Part shown: in pieces, positions 26,127 through 34,965 of the stretch | Layout: every line of letters begins with the position of its first letter | How positions within the stretch are numbered: position 1 is the stretch's first letter | Assembly (NCBI GenBank): GCA_910583525.1 | Contig: CAJTXL010000011.1 | Coordinates: forward strand, 1 to 64,000 | Length of the DNA: 64,000 nucleotides | Direction: 5' to 3' | Source of the DNA: an uncultured Muribaculaceae bacterium | GTDB lineage: Bacteria > Bacteroidota > Bacteroidia > Bacteroidales > Muribaculaceae | Position numbers and translations under genes: made by a program | Notes under the pieces: generated by a model | What the model saw: the letters and a program-made list of their open reading frames with translations, nothing else | Databases searched by the model: none | Told to the model about the DNA's origin: nothing

Positions 26127-27287
26127 TTACACGAGTGTGTCGATTATCTTTTTGCCGAGGCTCTCGTCTTTCTCGTGTTCCGTGTGGTGTTCATGCGCCA
26201 GACCGATGAATATGGCCGAGAGCATGGTGAACACATAGGCCTGGATAAAGCTTACGAGCACGTCTATCAAGAGCATGAATATCGAGAAGAAGAGCGACAC
26301 GACAGTGGCTGCGCCGCCTGCAACAGGGCTCATTGCAGAGAATATGAAAATGAGGAGCGTGAGAGTGATTACTATCATATGGCCACCCATCATGTTGGCA
26401 AACAGACGCACCGTGAGGGCTGCCGGCTTGGTAAACATGCCGAAAATTTCGATTACGGGCATGATGGGTATGGGCACTTTGAGCCACATGGGCACATCGG
26501 GCCAAAGTATTTCTTTCCAATAGTGTCGGTTGGCAAAGATGTTCGTGACAAGGAATGTGCACACTGCCAACACAAGTGTTACGGCGATGTTGCCGGTCAA
26601 GTTGGCGCCGCCGGGGAATATCACTACAAGGCCGAGAAGGTTCATCAGCAGTATAAAGAAGAACACAGTCAACAGATAGGGTGCGAACCGCCTTGCGTCG
26701 GGGCCAAGTATAGGCTTGACTACGCCGTCGTAAACGAAAGTAACCACAGCCTCTATACCGCCAAGGCCTTTTCGTGGAGCCTTATAGGGGTGTTTCTTGA
26801 GATAATGCGCAAGCCAAAGCATGAGACAGGCGCACAGCAGCACGGTGATAAAGAGCGCGCATACGTTCTTGGTGATTGAAATGTCGAGCGGACGTATTTC
26901 TTCGCCGTCTACGATTTCGACCACTTTGCCGTTGTATTTGCTCCCGGGAGCGGCTATGCGGAATTCGCTGCGACCGTCGACATAGCTGTGGCCGTGGTCG
27001 AGATGCGCCGAAGAGAAGCAATGCCAGCCGTCGGTACCTTTTACGATGACAGGCAGGGGAATGCGGTGATGGTGGTCGAAGGGGACTTCCCATCCATAGC
27101 CGTCGAGCAGATGCCCGAAGATGATTTCCTTGGGATTTATGCTCTTTTCGGCACTATCGGCAGCCGCACGCTCTTTTGCGGCTTCGGCCGCTACGGTAGC
27201 CTCTATGCCGTCGCCGGCAGCTGCCATGGCAAGCGAAGCCGTCACGGCAAGAAACAGGGTTGATATTATTAATCTCAAACGGGTCAT
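26127..27287 (-). CDS. atpB: ATP synthase F0 subunit a, with long N-terminal extension
   Basis: 386 residues from the ATG at 27287. The C-terminal part has the usual helices and the essential Arg in ALTVRLFANMMGGH. Before the first such helix (about 142-160) stands an extra region of about 140 residues: a signal-peptide-like start (LIISTLFLAVTASLAMAAAG) followed by a His-rich segment (EVPFDHHHRIPLPV). Extended a subunits are, to my knowledge, usual in Bacteroidota, but the task of the extension is unclear. The atpC stop lies 7 bp upstream, leaving no room for an atpI gene. Confidence 0.94.
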   Translation of the reverse strand: MTRLRLIISTLFLAVTASLAMAAAGDGIEATVAAEAAKERAAADSAEKSINPKEIIFGHLLDGYGWEVPFDHHHRIPLPVIVKGTDGWHCFSSAHLDHGHSYVDGRSEFRIAAPGSKYNGKVVEIVDGEEIRPLDISITKNVCALFITVLLCACLMLWLAHYLKKHPYKAPRKGLGGIEAVVTFVYDGVVKPILGPDARRFAPYLLTVFFFILLMNLLGLVVIFPGGANLTGNIAVTLVLAVCTFLVTNIFANRHYWKEILWPDVPMWLKVPIPIMPVIEIFGMFTKPAALTVRLFANMMGGHMIVITLTLLIFIFSAMSPVAGGAATVVSLFFSIFMLLIDVLVSFIQAYVFTMLSAIFIGLAHEHHTEHEKDESLGKKIIDTLV

Positions 27288-27294
27288 GAGGCTA

Positions 27295-27531
27295 TCAATA
27301 TACACAGACCGACACCACATTGCTGTCTACATCGACAATGCCGCCTGATACCGGCGTCGAATGCTCCGTCCCCGATTCGTCGGTATAGCGGATATTGCCG
27401 GCCACGAGTGTCGCTATCAGCGAGGCATGGTTACGCAACACTGTAAACTCGCCCATAGAGCCGGGCAAGGAGACCGATGTCGCTTTGCCGCTGTAGAGCA
27501 CCTGCATGGCTGAAATGATTTTTAGTGTCAT
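27295..27531 (-). CDS. atpC: ATP synthase F1 subunit epsilon, short form
   Basis: 78 residues, matching only the N-terminal beta-sandwich of epsilon (FTVLRNHASLIATLVAGNIRY). The C-terminal two-helix domain, which in the usual 130-140-residue proteins inhibits ATP hydrolysis, is missing. The short form is common in Bacteroidota as far as I know, so this is not a truncation. It lies between atpD and atpB. Confidence 0.92.
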   Translation of the reverse strand: MTLKIISAMQVLYSGKATSVSLPGSMGEFTVLRNHASLIATLVAGNIRYTDESGTEHSTPVSGGIVDVDSNVVSVCVY

Positions 27532-27591
27532 TTGCGTTGTCGGATTTGTCTGTATCGGATGTTGTTGGAATATCGTTGTAAAAGTCGGCTC

Positions 27592-29094
27592 TTATTTGAC
27601 CTCGGCCAATAGCTTTTTGCCTTTCTCGATGGCTTCGTCGATGGTTCCGACATTGAGGAATGCCTGTTCGGGGTATTCGTCCATTTCGCCAGAAAGAATC
27701 ATCTTGAAGCCGCGTATGGTTTCGCTGAGCGGCACCATCACGCCGGGAAGACCTGTGAACTGCTCGGCCACATGGAAGGGCTGCGAGAGGAAGCGCTGTG
27801 CGCGGCGTGCACGGGCAACAACGAGTTTGTCATCGTCTGAAAGCTCGTCGACACCGAGAATGGCGATGATGTCCTGAAGCTCGTTATACTTCTGAAGGAG
27901 CTGTTTTACGGCCTGTGCGGTCTCGTAGTGTTCCTGCCCGATGATATTGGGGTCGAGAATACGCGAAGTCGATTCAAGCGGGTCTACGGCCGGGTAGATG
28001 CCCAGCTCGGCGATTTTACGCGAAAGCACCGTTGTAGCGTCGAGGAAGCTGAAGGTCGTTGCCGGTGCCGGGTCGGTAAGGTCGTCGGCCGGCACATAGA
28101 TGGCCTGCACCGAAGTGATTGAGCCGTTCTTGGTCGATGTGATACGCTCCTGGAGAGCGCCCATTTCCGAAGCAAGCGTGGGCTGGTAGCCTACAGCCGA
28201 CGGCATACGGCCAAGAAGAGCCGACACCTCGGAACCTGCCTGAGTGAAACGGAAGATGTTGTCGATGAAAAGCAGCACGTCTTTGCCGCCGGCACCCTGG
28301 TCGCGGAACTGTTCGGCCACGGTGAGACCCGAAAGCGCCACACGCAGACGTGCGCCCGGCGGCTCGTTCATCTGACCGAATACGAGTGTTGCCTGAGAAT
28401 CCTTGAGGTGTTCGACATCGACGTCGCCGAGATTCCACTCGCCGCGTTCCATGCCCTCCTTGAACTTGTCGCCATACTTCATGACGCCGCTCTCAATCAT
28501 TTCGCGGAGCAGGTCGTTGCCCTCACGGGTACGTTCGCCCACACCGGTGAACACCGAGAACCCGTCGTGCCCTTTGGCGATGTTGTTTATAAGCTCCATG
28601 ATGAGCACGGTCTTGCCCACGCCGGCGCCGCCGAACAGACCTATTTTGCCGCCTTTGCTGTAAGGCTCAAGAAGGTCGATGACCTTGATGCCGGTCGCGA
28701 GAATTTCGGTGCCTATCGTAAGGTCTTCGAACTCGGGCGCAGGCTGGTGTATGGAGCGCAGGTTCTCACGCTTGAGAGCCGGCAGTTTGTCGATAGCCTC
28801 ACCTACCACATTGAGCAGACGGCCTTTTACCTGTTCGCCCGTCGGCACGGCAATAGGACGCTCGAGGTTGGTTACGGGAAGTCCGCGGCGCAGGCCGTCG
28901 GTGCTTTCCATTGCTACACAGCGCACGGTGTCCTCGCCTATGTGCTGCTCGACTTCGAGTATTAGTTCGGTGCCGTCTTCACGGTCGATTTTTAAAGCGG
29001 TATAAATCGGGGGGATGATTGAGCCTTCGCCTTCGAAGCTTACGTCGACCACCGGCCCGATTACTTGTGCGATTTTGCCTTTGTTATCGCTCAT
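27592..29094 (-). CDS. atpD: ATP synthase F1 subunit beta
   Basis: 500 residues. The P-loop GGAGVGKT (155-162), the catalytic-Glu segment GERTREGNDL and the DELSEED-like stretch (ILGVDELSDDD, with the second Glu-Glu replaced) identify the catalytic subunit. It is the first gene of the embedded atp block and begins 41 bp after the nuoH stop, with no promoter-like box or terminator seen in the gap. Confidence 0.97.
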   Translation of the reverse strand: MSDNKGKIAQVIGPVVDVSFEGEGSIIPPIYTALKIDREDGTELILEVEQHIGEDTVRCVAMESTDGLRRGLPVTNLERPIAVPTGEQVKGRLLNVVGEAIDKLPALKRENLRSIHQPAPEFEDLTIGTEILATGIKVIDLLEPYSKGGKIGLFGGAGVGKTVLIMELINNIAKGHDGFSVFTGVGERTREGNDLLREMIESGVMKYGDKFKEGMERGEWNLGDVDVEHLKDSQATLVFGQMNEPPGARLRVALSGLTVAEQFRDQGAGGKDVLLFIDNIFRFTQAGSEVSALLGRMPSAVGYQPTLASEMGALQERITSTKNGSITSVQAIYVPADDLTDPAPATTFSFLDATTVLSRKIAELGIYPAVDPLESTSRILDPNIIGQEHYETAQAVKQLLQKYNELQDIIAILGVDELSDDDKLVVARARRAQRFLSQPFHVAEQFTGLPGVMVPLSETIRGFKMILSGEMDEYPEQAFLNVGTIDEAIEKGKKLLAEVK

Positions 29095-29135
29095 TGTCTG
29101 TGTGGGTTATCTTTAGTGAGGATTTTTGCGGTTGA

Positions 29136-30212
29136 TTAGAAGTGCCAGTTGAGCGTGATGATAAGCACCATCAGCACAAGGTTGACAAGATTGATGGGCA
29201 GAAGATATTTCCACTCCAACGACAGCAGCTGGTCGATGCGCAGACGTGGGAATGTCCACTTGAACCAGATGATGACGAACGAGAGGACGAAAGCCTTGCC
29301 CAGGAACCATATTACCGACGGGATATAATCCATGATATGGTTGAAGGCATCCCATCCGGGAATATGCAACGGCATCCATCCGCCGAAGAACAGGAGCGCG
29401 GCGACACCCGACACGATAAACAGGTTGAGGTACTCGGCAAGATAGAAGAAGCCGAAGTGCATACCCGAGTATTCTGTGTGGTAGCCGGCTGTAAGCTCGC
29501 TCTCGGCCTCGGGAAGGTCGAACGGGCCGCGGTTGGTTTCTGCCGTGCCTGCAATCATATAGATGACAAATGCTATAAGAGCCGGAATGTGGCCTTTGAA
29601 TATGAACCACAAATCCTGCTGCTCGGCAACGATGCCTTCGACCGACATCGTTCCGGCAAGGCACACCATCGTTATTACCGAGAGGCCTATCGAAAGCTCA
29701 TAGCTCACCATCTGTGCGCCCGAACGGAGCGAGCCGATAAGTGTGAACTTGTTGTTCGACGACCAACCGGCAAGCAGAATACCCAGCACGCCGATAGACG
29801 ACACGGCGATGAGGAAGAATATGCCTATGTTGAAGTTGATGATTTGCAGACCGTTGCCCCACGGAAGCACCGCAAAGGCGAGCATCGACGCGATTATCAC
29901 CAGATAAGGCGCCAACCCGAAGAGAAAGCGGTCAATATGATTGAGATGTATAATCTCTTTAATGAGCATCTTGAACATATCGGCGAAGCTCTGGAGAAGA
30001 CCCCAGGGGCCGACACGGTTCGGGCCGAGGCGGCACTGGAATGCCGCACAGAGCTTGCGCTCGTAGTATATATAGAAAAGAGCCAACAAAGCATAGACGA
30101 GCAACAGCCCGACGCCGATAAGGAGACATTCAACCGTAACGGTTAGCCATCCGGGCATGAACGAACGGAGCGAGTTGTCGAGCCACGTTGTGATGAAAGA
30201 TAAATCTTGCAT
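29136..30212 (-). CDS. nuoH: NADH-quinone oxidoreductase subunit H
   Basis: 358 residues with eight or so membrane helices. The motifs RLGPNRVGPWGLLQSFADMFKM near residue 62 and ETNRGPFDLPEAESELTAGYHTEY near 226-249 line the quinone chamber and are strongly conserved. It anchors the membrane arm to the peripheral arm of complex I. It follows nuoCD by 49 bp and is followed by atpD rather than by nuoI. Confidence 0.96.
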   Translation of the reverse strand: MQDLSFITTWLDNSLRSFMPGWLTVTVECLLIGVGLLLVYALLALFYIYYERKLCAAFQCRLGPNRVGPWGLLQSFADMFKMLIKEIIHLNHIDRFLFGLAPYLVIIASMLAFAVLPWGNGLQIINFNIGIFFLIAVSSIGVLGILLAGWSSNNKFTLIGSLRSGAQMVSYELSIGLSVITMVCLAGTMSVEGIVAEQQDLWFIFKGHIPALIAFVIYMIAGTAETNRGPFDLPEAESELTAGYHTEYSGMHFGFFYLAEYLNLFIVSGVAALLFFGGWMPLHIPGWDAFNHIMDYIPSVIWFLGKAFVLSFVIIWFKWTFPRLRIDQLLSLEWKYLLPINLVNLVLMVLIITLNWHF

Positions 30213-30261
30213 AGTGCTTATTGATTACTGAATGCTGTGTTTCGGATTGGTTTAGCGCCGG

Positions 30262-31893
30262 TCAACGGTCGATGTCGGGCACGATATAGTCGAGCGAACC
30301 GCCGATTGTGATAAGGTCGGCAATCTTCTGTCCGCGTGTTATATGGTCGACCACGCAAGCCTGCGGCAGGCACGGGGGTGCGATTTTGAGGCGGTAGGGC
30401 TTGGCCGAGCCGTCACTTTCAAGATAGAGGCCGAAAGCGCCGCGACAGCCTTCAGTGAGCTGGAACCAGCTGCCCACGGGCAGTTTGAGGAGCTTGGGCA
30501 CCTTGACGCAGTATTCTCCGTCGGGAATGTTGTCGACAAGCTGTGCAAGTATTTTTGCAGACTCTTCGATTTCGCGTAGACGGCATTTGAAACGGGCCAT
30601 CGAATCGCCTTCAGTAGCCACGACTTCTTCAAAATCGAGTTCGGGATAGATGCTGTAGGGCTGCAGTTTGCGCATGTCGCATGCCCAACCCGAAGCGCGG
30701 CCCGAGGGGCCTGTCACGCCGTAGGCGATGGCATCTTCACGTGTAAGGTGGCCTACGCCGACAAGACGGTTCTTGGCGATAACGTTGCCGGTGAATATTT
30801 CGTTGTATTCCTTGAGGTTTTTGGGGATTACAGCCAGAAGCGCTTTGACATCGTCGACGAAATCGGGAGCGAGGTCCTGCATGACACCGCCTATGCAATC
30901 GTAGTTGAAGGTCATGCGTGCGCCGCAAGTCTTCTCCATGATGTCGAGAATCTGCTCACGCACACGCAGTGTATAGAACAGCATCGTCGTTGCACCGAGG
31001 TCCATGCAGTAGGTGCCAATGAAGAGGCAGTGCGAGGCGATACGCGACAGCTCGTCCATCATGACACGGATTACCTGCGCGCGTCGGCTGATTTCGATGC
31101 CTGCGGCCTTTTCGATGAGCATGCACAGGGCATGGTGGTAGTTGTGGGCCGAGAAATAGTCCATACGGTCCATAAAGTGGAGCGTCTGCGGATATGCAAG
31201 ATTTTCGCAAAGCTTCTCGATGCCGCGGTGGATATATCCGCAGTAGACGTCGATTTTCTTGATTGTCTCGCCGTCGACAGCCGTACGGAAACGGAGCACA
31301 CCGTGCGTCGCCGGATGCTGCGGACCAATGTTGACCACGAAATCTTCTTTTTCGAATATGCGTTTTTGTTGCTTGTCGAGCTTGCCGTCGGCATCGACGG
31401 TGTATACGTCGGTGAAGTCGGACTGACGCTCGCTTTCGGTGCTGATGGGGTTCAGCGACGGGTCCTGGTCGTAATCTTTGCGTAGGGGATATCCTACCCA
31501 GTCGATGTTGAGGAAGAGGCGGCGCATGTCGGGGTTGCCGGTGAAGACGATGCCGAAGAAATCGTATACTTCGCGCTCGTATGTCACGGCCACGGCCCAC
31601 ACATCGGCAACAGATGCGATATGGGGCTGGTTGCGGTCGCCCTCGGCGAGCACTTTGACGCCGATTATTTTGTTGTGCACGGTCGACATGAGGTAATAGA
31701 TGCAACCGAGGTTCTCGGTCCAGTCCATGCCTACGATGGTTACAAGGTAGTCCATCTTGATGTCGGCGTCGTCGCGCAAGGCTACGGCCATCTCATGCCA
31801 CTGGGCATTGGCAATAGTAACCACTGGAGTGGTGTCGCCCTCGATGACAGCCTGAGGGAACAGTTTGCTTATCTTTTCGGTGATGTTAGCCAT
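30262..31893 (-). CDS. nuoCD: NADH-quinone oxidoreductase fused subunit C/D
   Basis: 543 residues. The first 170 or so match NuoC (the YEREVYDFFGIVFTGNPDMRRL block) and a short linker leads into NuoD (NIGPQHPATHGVLRFRTAVDGE), with the quinone-site His in PQHPATHG. The C-terminal SLDYIVPDIDR ending is normal for NuoD. Fused C/D proteins are well known in Bacteroidota and enterobacteria. It forms the floor of the peripheral arm next to NuoB. Confidence 0.96.
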   Translation of the reverse strand: MANITEKISKLFPQAVIEGDTTPVVTIANAQWHEMAVALRDDADIKMDYLVTIVGMDWTENLGCIYYLMSTVHNKIIGVKVLAEGDRNQPHIASVADVWAVAVTYEREVYDFFGIVFTGNPDMRRLFLNIDWVGYPLRKDYDQDPSLNPISTESERQSDFTDVYTVDADGKLDKQQKRIFEKEDFVVNIGPQHPATHGVLRFRTAVDGETIKKIDVYCGYIHRGIEKLCENLAYPQTLHFMDRMDYFSAHNYHHALCMLIEKAAGIEISRRAQVIRVMMDELSRIASHCLFIGTYCMDLGATTMLFYTLRVREQILDIMEKTCGARMTFNYDCIGGVMQDLAPDFVDDVKALLAVIPKNLKEYNEIFTGNVIAKNRLVGVGHLTREDAIAYGVTGPSGRASGWACDMRKLQPYSIYPELDFEEVVATEGDSMARFKCRLREIEESAKILAQLVDNIPDGEYCVKVPKLLKLPVGSWFQLTEGCRGAFGLYLESDGSAKPYRLKIAPPCLPQACVVDHITRGQKIADLITIGGSLDYIVPDIDR

Positions 31894-31917
31894 AATGTAA
31901 AAAGATGTCGGTGAGGG

Positions 31918-32526
31918 TTAGTCTTCGACGCCGTCGACGGGATGTGCGGCAAGGAACTCTTTGAGTTTCTCCTGACGGTTAACACCGCCGAAGAAGCGCT
32001 CTACCTTGATTTTACGCGACAACTGCATGATGCCGTAAATCATTGCTTCGGGGCGCGGAGGACAGCCGGGCACGAACACGTCGACAGGCACGATGTCCTC
32101 GATGCCTTTCGCCACATGGTAGCTGTTGCGGAACGGGCCGCCCGAAATGGCGCACGATCCGCAGGCTATCACATACTTAGGCTCGGCAAGCTGGTCGTAG
32201 AGGCGGCGGAACACCGGCACCATGCGGTTGACGATAGTACCGGCCACCATCATGAAGTCGGCCTGACGTGGCGACGAACGTGCCACTTCCCAACCGAAAC
32301 GGGCCATGTCGAAACGGGCGGCGCCCAACGACACGAATTCGATGCCGCAGCAGCTTGTGGCAAACGTCAGAGGCCATATCGAGTTGGAGCGGCCCCAATT
32401 GATGAGCTTGTCGAGCGAACCCACTATTACGTTGGTTCCGCTCTCCTGCAGCTCTTTTACGAGCGATTCGATATACTCGTTATCTTTCCACGCCTCGTAG
32501 GGCATGCTTTTTGTTGTTACTTCCAT
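31918..32526 (-). CDS. nuoB: NADH-quinone oxidoreductase subunit B ([4Fe-4S] cluster N2)
   Basis: 202 residues. The cluster N2 ligands are present: the adjacent Cys59-Cys60 (FATSCCGIEF), Cys125 (ACGSCAISGG) and Cys155 (VPGCPPRPE). N2 hands electrons to quinone. Its start overlaps the end of nuoA by 10 bp, so the two are likely coupled. Confidence 0.96.
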   Translation of the reverse strand: MEVTTKSMPYEAWKDNEYIESLVKELQESGTNVIVGSLDKLINWGRSNSIWPLTFATSCCGIEFVSLGAARFDMARFGWEVARSSPRQADFMMVAGTIVNRMVPVFRRLYDQLAEPKYVIACGSCAISGGPFRNSYHVAKGIEDIVPVDVFVPGCPPRPEAMIYGIMQLSRKIKVERFFGGVNRQEKLKEFLAAHPVDGVED

Positions 32527-32897
32527 TCAAGAGCTCCTTTCCGCCAGGCATATACAAGACCCAGCACCAAGATGCCGAAGAACACGGCAATGCTTAACAA
32601 ACCGGCGACGCCGAGTTCGCGCATCCTCACCGCCCAGGGGAAGAGGAATACTGTTTCGACGTCGAACATAAGGAACAGGATTGCAAAGAGGTAATAGCCG
32701 ACCTTAAACTGCGACATACTCTCGCCTCGGGTGGGAATGCCGCACTCGTAGGCCTCTCCTTTCTGAGGGTTGAACGACCTCGGCGAAATCATTTTGGCAA
32801 TCCAAAGAGCCAAAAAGACCAAGGCGGCACCCGTCAGGAGCGCGGTGATGCCGAGCAGGCCGTTGTTCTCAATTCCAAAAATGGCTGACGATATCAT
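32517..32897 (-). CDS. nuoA: NADH-quinone oxidoreductase subunit A
   Basis: 126 residues from the ATG at 32897, with three membrane helices. The loop segment KGEAYECGIPTRGESMSQFKVGYY, with its conserved Cys, and the following FLMFDVETVFLFPWA motif are typical. The open frame runs 46 codons further upstream, but those residues do not look like NuoA and fall in the predicted structured leader. It is the first gene of the nuo/atp run. Confidence 0.94.
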   Translation of the reverse strand: MISSAIFGIENNGLLGITALLTGAALVFLALWIAKMISPRSFNPQKGEAYECGIPTRGESMSQFKVGYYLFAILFLMFDVETVFLFPWAVRMRELGVAGLLSIAVFFGILVLGLVYAWRKGALEWK

Positions 32898-32933
32898 ATT
32901 GTTAGTTGTTAATTTCCATTGCTTAAGGAAATG

Positions 32934-33010
32934 GCAGGCATCGGCTGCCGCAGAACGGCATCGGCGCACCAAATCCATGATTGACAATGCGTTGCCCTTG
33001 CGATGCCTGC
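32934..33010 (-). promoter_or_regulatory. Structured leader upstream of nuoA
   Basis: Arms GCAGGCATCG (32934-32943) and CGATGCCTGC (33001-33010) are perfect complements 57 bp apart, and TGCCG/CGGCA (32946-32960) nests inside. The unit lies in the predicted 5' untranslated RNA of the nuo/atp operon, between the -7 box at 33044-33051 and the ATG at 32897. A role in RNA stability or regulation is possible but not shown. Confidence 0.45.
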
Positions 33011-33043
33011 ACAAAGACAAGGACAGCAGCTTCAATCGCAGCG

Positions 33044-33051
33044 CAAAGGTA
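33044..33051 (-). promoter_or_regulatory. -7 box of the nuo/atp operon promoter
   Basis: Read on the minus strand this is TACCTTTG, a full match to TAnnTTTG. No clear TTTG lies 19-21 bp upstream, so the -33 element is weak. The inverted-repeat element begins only 45 bp further upstream. Confidence 0.55.
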
Positions 33052-33096
33052 GTGATTTTTACCCGAATAACCGAACCATTTGTAAAAAAACTTTTA

Positions 33097-33428
33097 GAGG
33101 TTGTTTAAAAACAGATGTTAATCGACAGGCCGAAAAATTTGAAGCGGATTGTGTTCTGCGATGATGGAGCATAGCGTGCTATGCGACTGAAGAGCAGGGC
33201 GCAAGACGCTCAAAGTTTTCGGAGGCGTTGCATTTATTTTTTCGCGTAATACATAACTTATTATATCTTCATCGGTTGTTTTTAACATTGCTTCGTTCTT
33301 GGTGTCTTTTTGTTAACTTGCCCATTGCTCGTCGGTCGCATGGGAACCGCCATGCTCGCTCCTCGCAATGTGCAATTTAAGCAAAAATACACCAACCTGT
33401 CGGTTAACATATGTTTTTAAACAACCTC
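33097..33428. mobile_element. MITE-like element with 34-bp inverted ends
   Basis: The left end (33096-33129) and the reverse complement of the right end (33396-33429) agree at 32 of 34 positions, both starting with agaggttgtttaaaaaca or a one-base variant. TTA flanks GAGG on the left (33094-33096) and follows CCTC on the right (33429-33431), which may be a 3-bp target duplication. The 332-bp element has no coding capacity that I can see and contains smaller palindromes such as CATAGC/GCTATG near 33169-33183. It lies between the divergent promoters of nuoA and the lipoprotein gene. A non-autonomous transposon fits best. Confidence 0.75.
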
Positions 33429-33489
33429 TTAACACACGGGCAAAAACACCCTTTGATAAAAACATATCAGAAACCGACCCGATTTTTTA

Positions 33490-33521
33490 TTTGGCTATAA
33501 GCGAAAAGTTGTGTATCTTTG
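33490..33521 (+). promoter_or_regulatory. Promoter of the lipoprotein-TonB-DUF4249 group
   Basis: TTTG (33490-33493) and TATCTTTG (33514-33521), 20 bp apart, are an excellent match to the Bacteroidetes consensus. The start codon is about 100 bp further on, so the leader RNA is around 95 nt. Confidence 0.75.
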
Positions 33522-33623
33522 CCGCCGTTAAACATTTCCATCAACAATAACGGTTCAAATAACCGCAATTTGTTTCCACGACCATTATCACTCACATTTT
33601 ATAATTTCAACAAAATCAATCCG

Positions 33624-34964
33624 ATGAAACTTTTCAAAGCTTTCGCTTATGCTTTCGTGGCAGCAGCCGCATTCGGCTTGGCCGCCTGCGGAGACGACGA
33701 CCCCAAAGAACCCGGCACAGACCCCGTACCCGACGGGCCTGACGAACCGGCCGTAGAAGGCGTACTCTCACCCGAAGAATCGAAAGAGTACATCGAAGAG
33801 ACCGCGCTCCAGTTCATGAACCTCTTCAATGCCAACGACCAAAAGCCTCTCGCCGACCTCGCCGACTACATCAACACCAACTACACCGACCTTGAAGCCC
33901 CTGAAGAATGGGCCGACATCATAGGCGACGACGAAAACTACGGCCCCTACTATTCGCCTGACGCAATTGCCAAGGCAATCAAGGAAGCTGTCAACACAGG
34001 CAACTACACCGCCATTGCACGTGCAGCCGAAAACGTTTACCGCTTCAGCGACTTCACCGGCGTGTTCGAACCGTCGAACGGTCAATGGGTAAAGACGGGA
34101 AAAAGCTCCGACATCGTCTTCATTTTCCAAGGCCCCAAAGGCAAATGCGAGCTTAAGGCGGCCGCAAACGGCGAATGGGACTATAACTACACCGACGAAT
34201 ACTACCCTGAGGACAACTTCACCGTAAAAGTGCCCAAACAGCTCAACGTAACACTCACCGAAGGCTCCGAAACCCTTGTAAACGCCACTATCGACAACAA
34301 CGTGAACATTTCAGGCCAGACAATCTATGTAAAGGCCGACGTCAAAGCCGCCAACATCCATGCCATAGCCGAAATCAACGGCACCGGCAGCAAAATCACC
34401 GAGACCCAGGCTTTGGCCATCGGCGGCAAGACTTATCAGACATCAGAAGCCACAATCAACGGCTCGAAGATGCTTGACCCGGAAACTCTCAACGCCATTG
34501 CCGAAGAAGAAATCGCCATCGACAAAGTATTCAAAAACGCCGAGGCAAAGGCTACGCTCATGAACCGCGTATTCGTGAACGCCACCGCCAAAAACTTCGG
34601 AGCACTTGCCGAAATCGACACATACTTCGACAACTGGGTATGGGACGACAATAGCAATAACTATATTGAACAGACAAAAGACGACGCCGAAAGGCTCTGC
34701 AAACAAAGCTGCAAGGTAATCAATGACAATGTCAAAGGCGAAATACGCTATGCAGGCAACAGCGCCGTACAGGCTACAGTCGAGGCATACCCATACTACT
34801 ATGATGACCCCTACTACTGGGATTGGGAAGTAAGCGCACGCGTGAAATATGCCGACGGCTCGTCGCAGTCGTTCGACGAACTGCTCGACAACACCGACTT
34901 CACCAAAGTCGAGAACAAGTGGAACTCGCTCGTACGCGCATACAAGAACCTCTTCGATTTTTAA
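33624..34964 (+). CDS. Acidic lipoprotein of unknown function
   Basis: 446 residues from the ATG at 33624. The signal peptide ends at a lipobox with Cys22 (GLAACGDDD), and a Pro/Asp/Glu-rich linker follows (DPKEPGTDPVPDGPDEP), as in surface-exposed lipoproteins of Bacteroidota. The middle has a beta-rich segment (about 165-260), and a Tyr-rich strand near residue 395 (YPYYYDDPYYWDWE). I recognise no domain. The gene stops one base before the TTG start of the TonB receptor, so it is probably part of that uptake unit. Codon use resembles that of its neighbours. Confidence 0.75.
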   Translation: MKLFKAFAYAFVAAAAFGLAACGDDDPKEPGTDPVPDGPDEPAVEGVLSPEESKEYIEETALQFMNLFNANDQKPLADLADYINTNYTDLEAPEEWADIIGDDENYGPYYSPDAIAKAIKEAVNTGNYTAIARAAENVYRFSDFTGVFEPSNGQWVKTGKSSDIVFIFQGPKGKCELKAAANGEWDYNYTDEYYPEDNFTVKVPKQLNVTLTEGSETLVNATIDNNVNISGQTIYVKADVKAANIHAIAEINGTGSKITETQALAIGGKTYQTSEATINGSKMLDPETLNAIAEEEIAIDKVFKNAEAKATLMNRVFVNATAKNFGALAEIDTYFDNWVWDDNSNNYIEQTKDDAERLCKQSCKVINDNVKGEIRYAGNSAVQATVEAYPYYYDDPYYWDWEVSARVKYADGSSQSFDELLDNTDFTKVENKWNSLVRAYKNLFDF

Positions 34965-34965
34965 A

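Noticed and set aside
27295..27531. Truncated atpC
   Set aside because: The short epsilon lacking the C-terminal helices is the usual form in this phylum as far as I know, and the reading frame and spacing are undisturbed.
30262..31893. NuoC/NuoD fusion as a new architecture
   Set aside because: Fused NuoCD is well known in several bacterial groups, including Bacteroidota.
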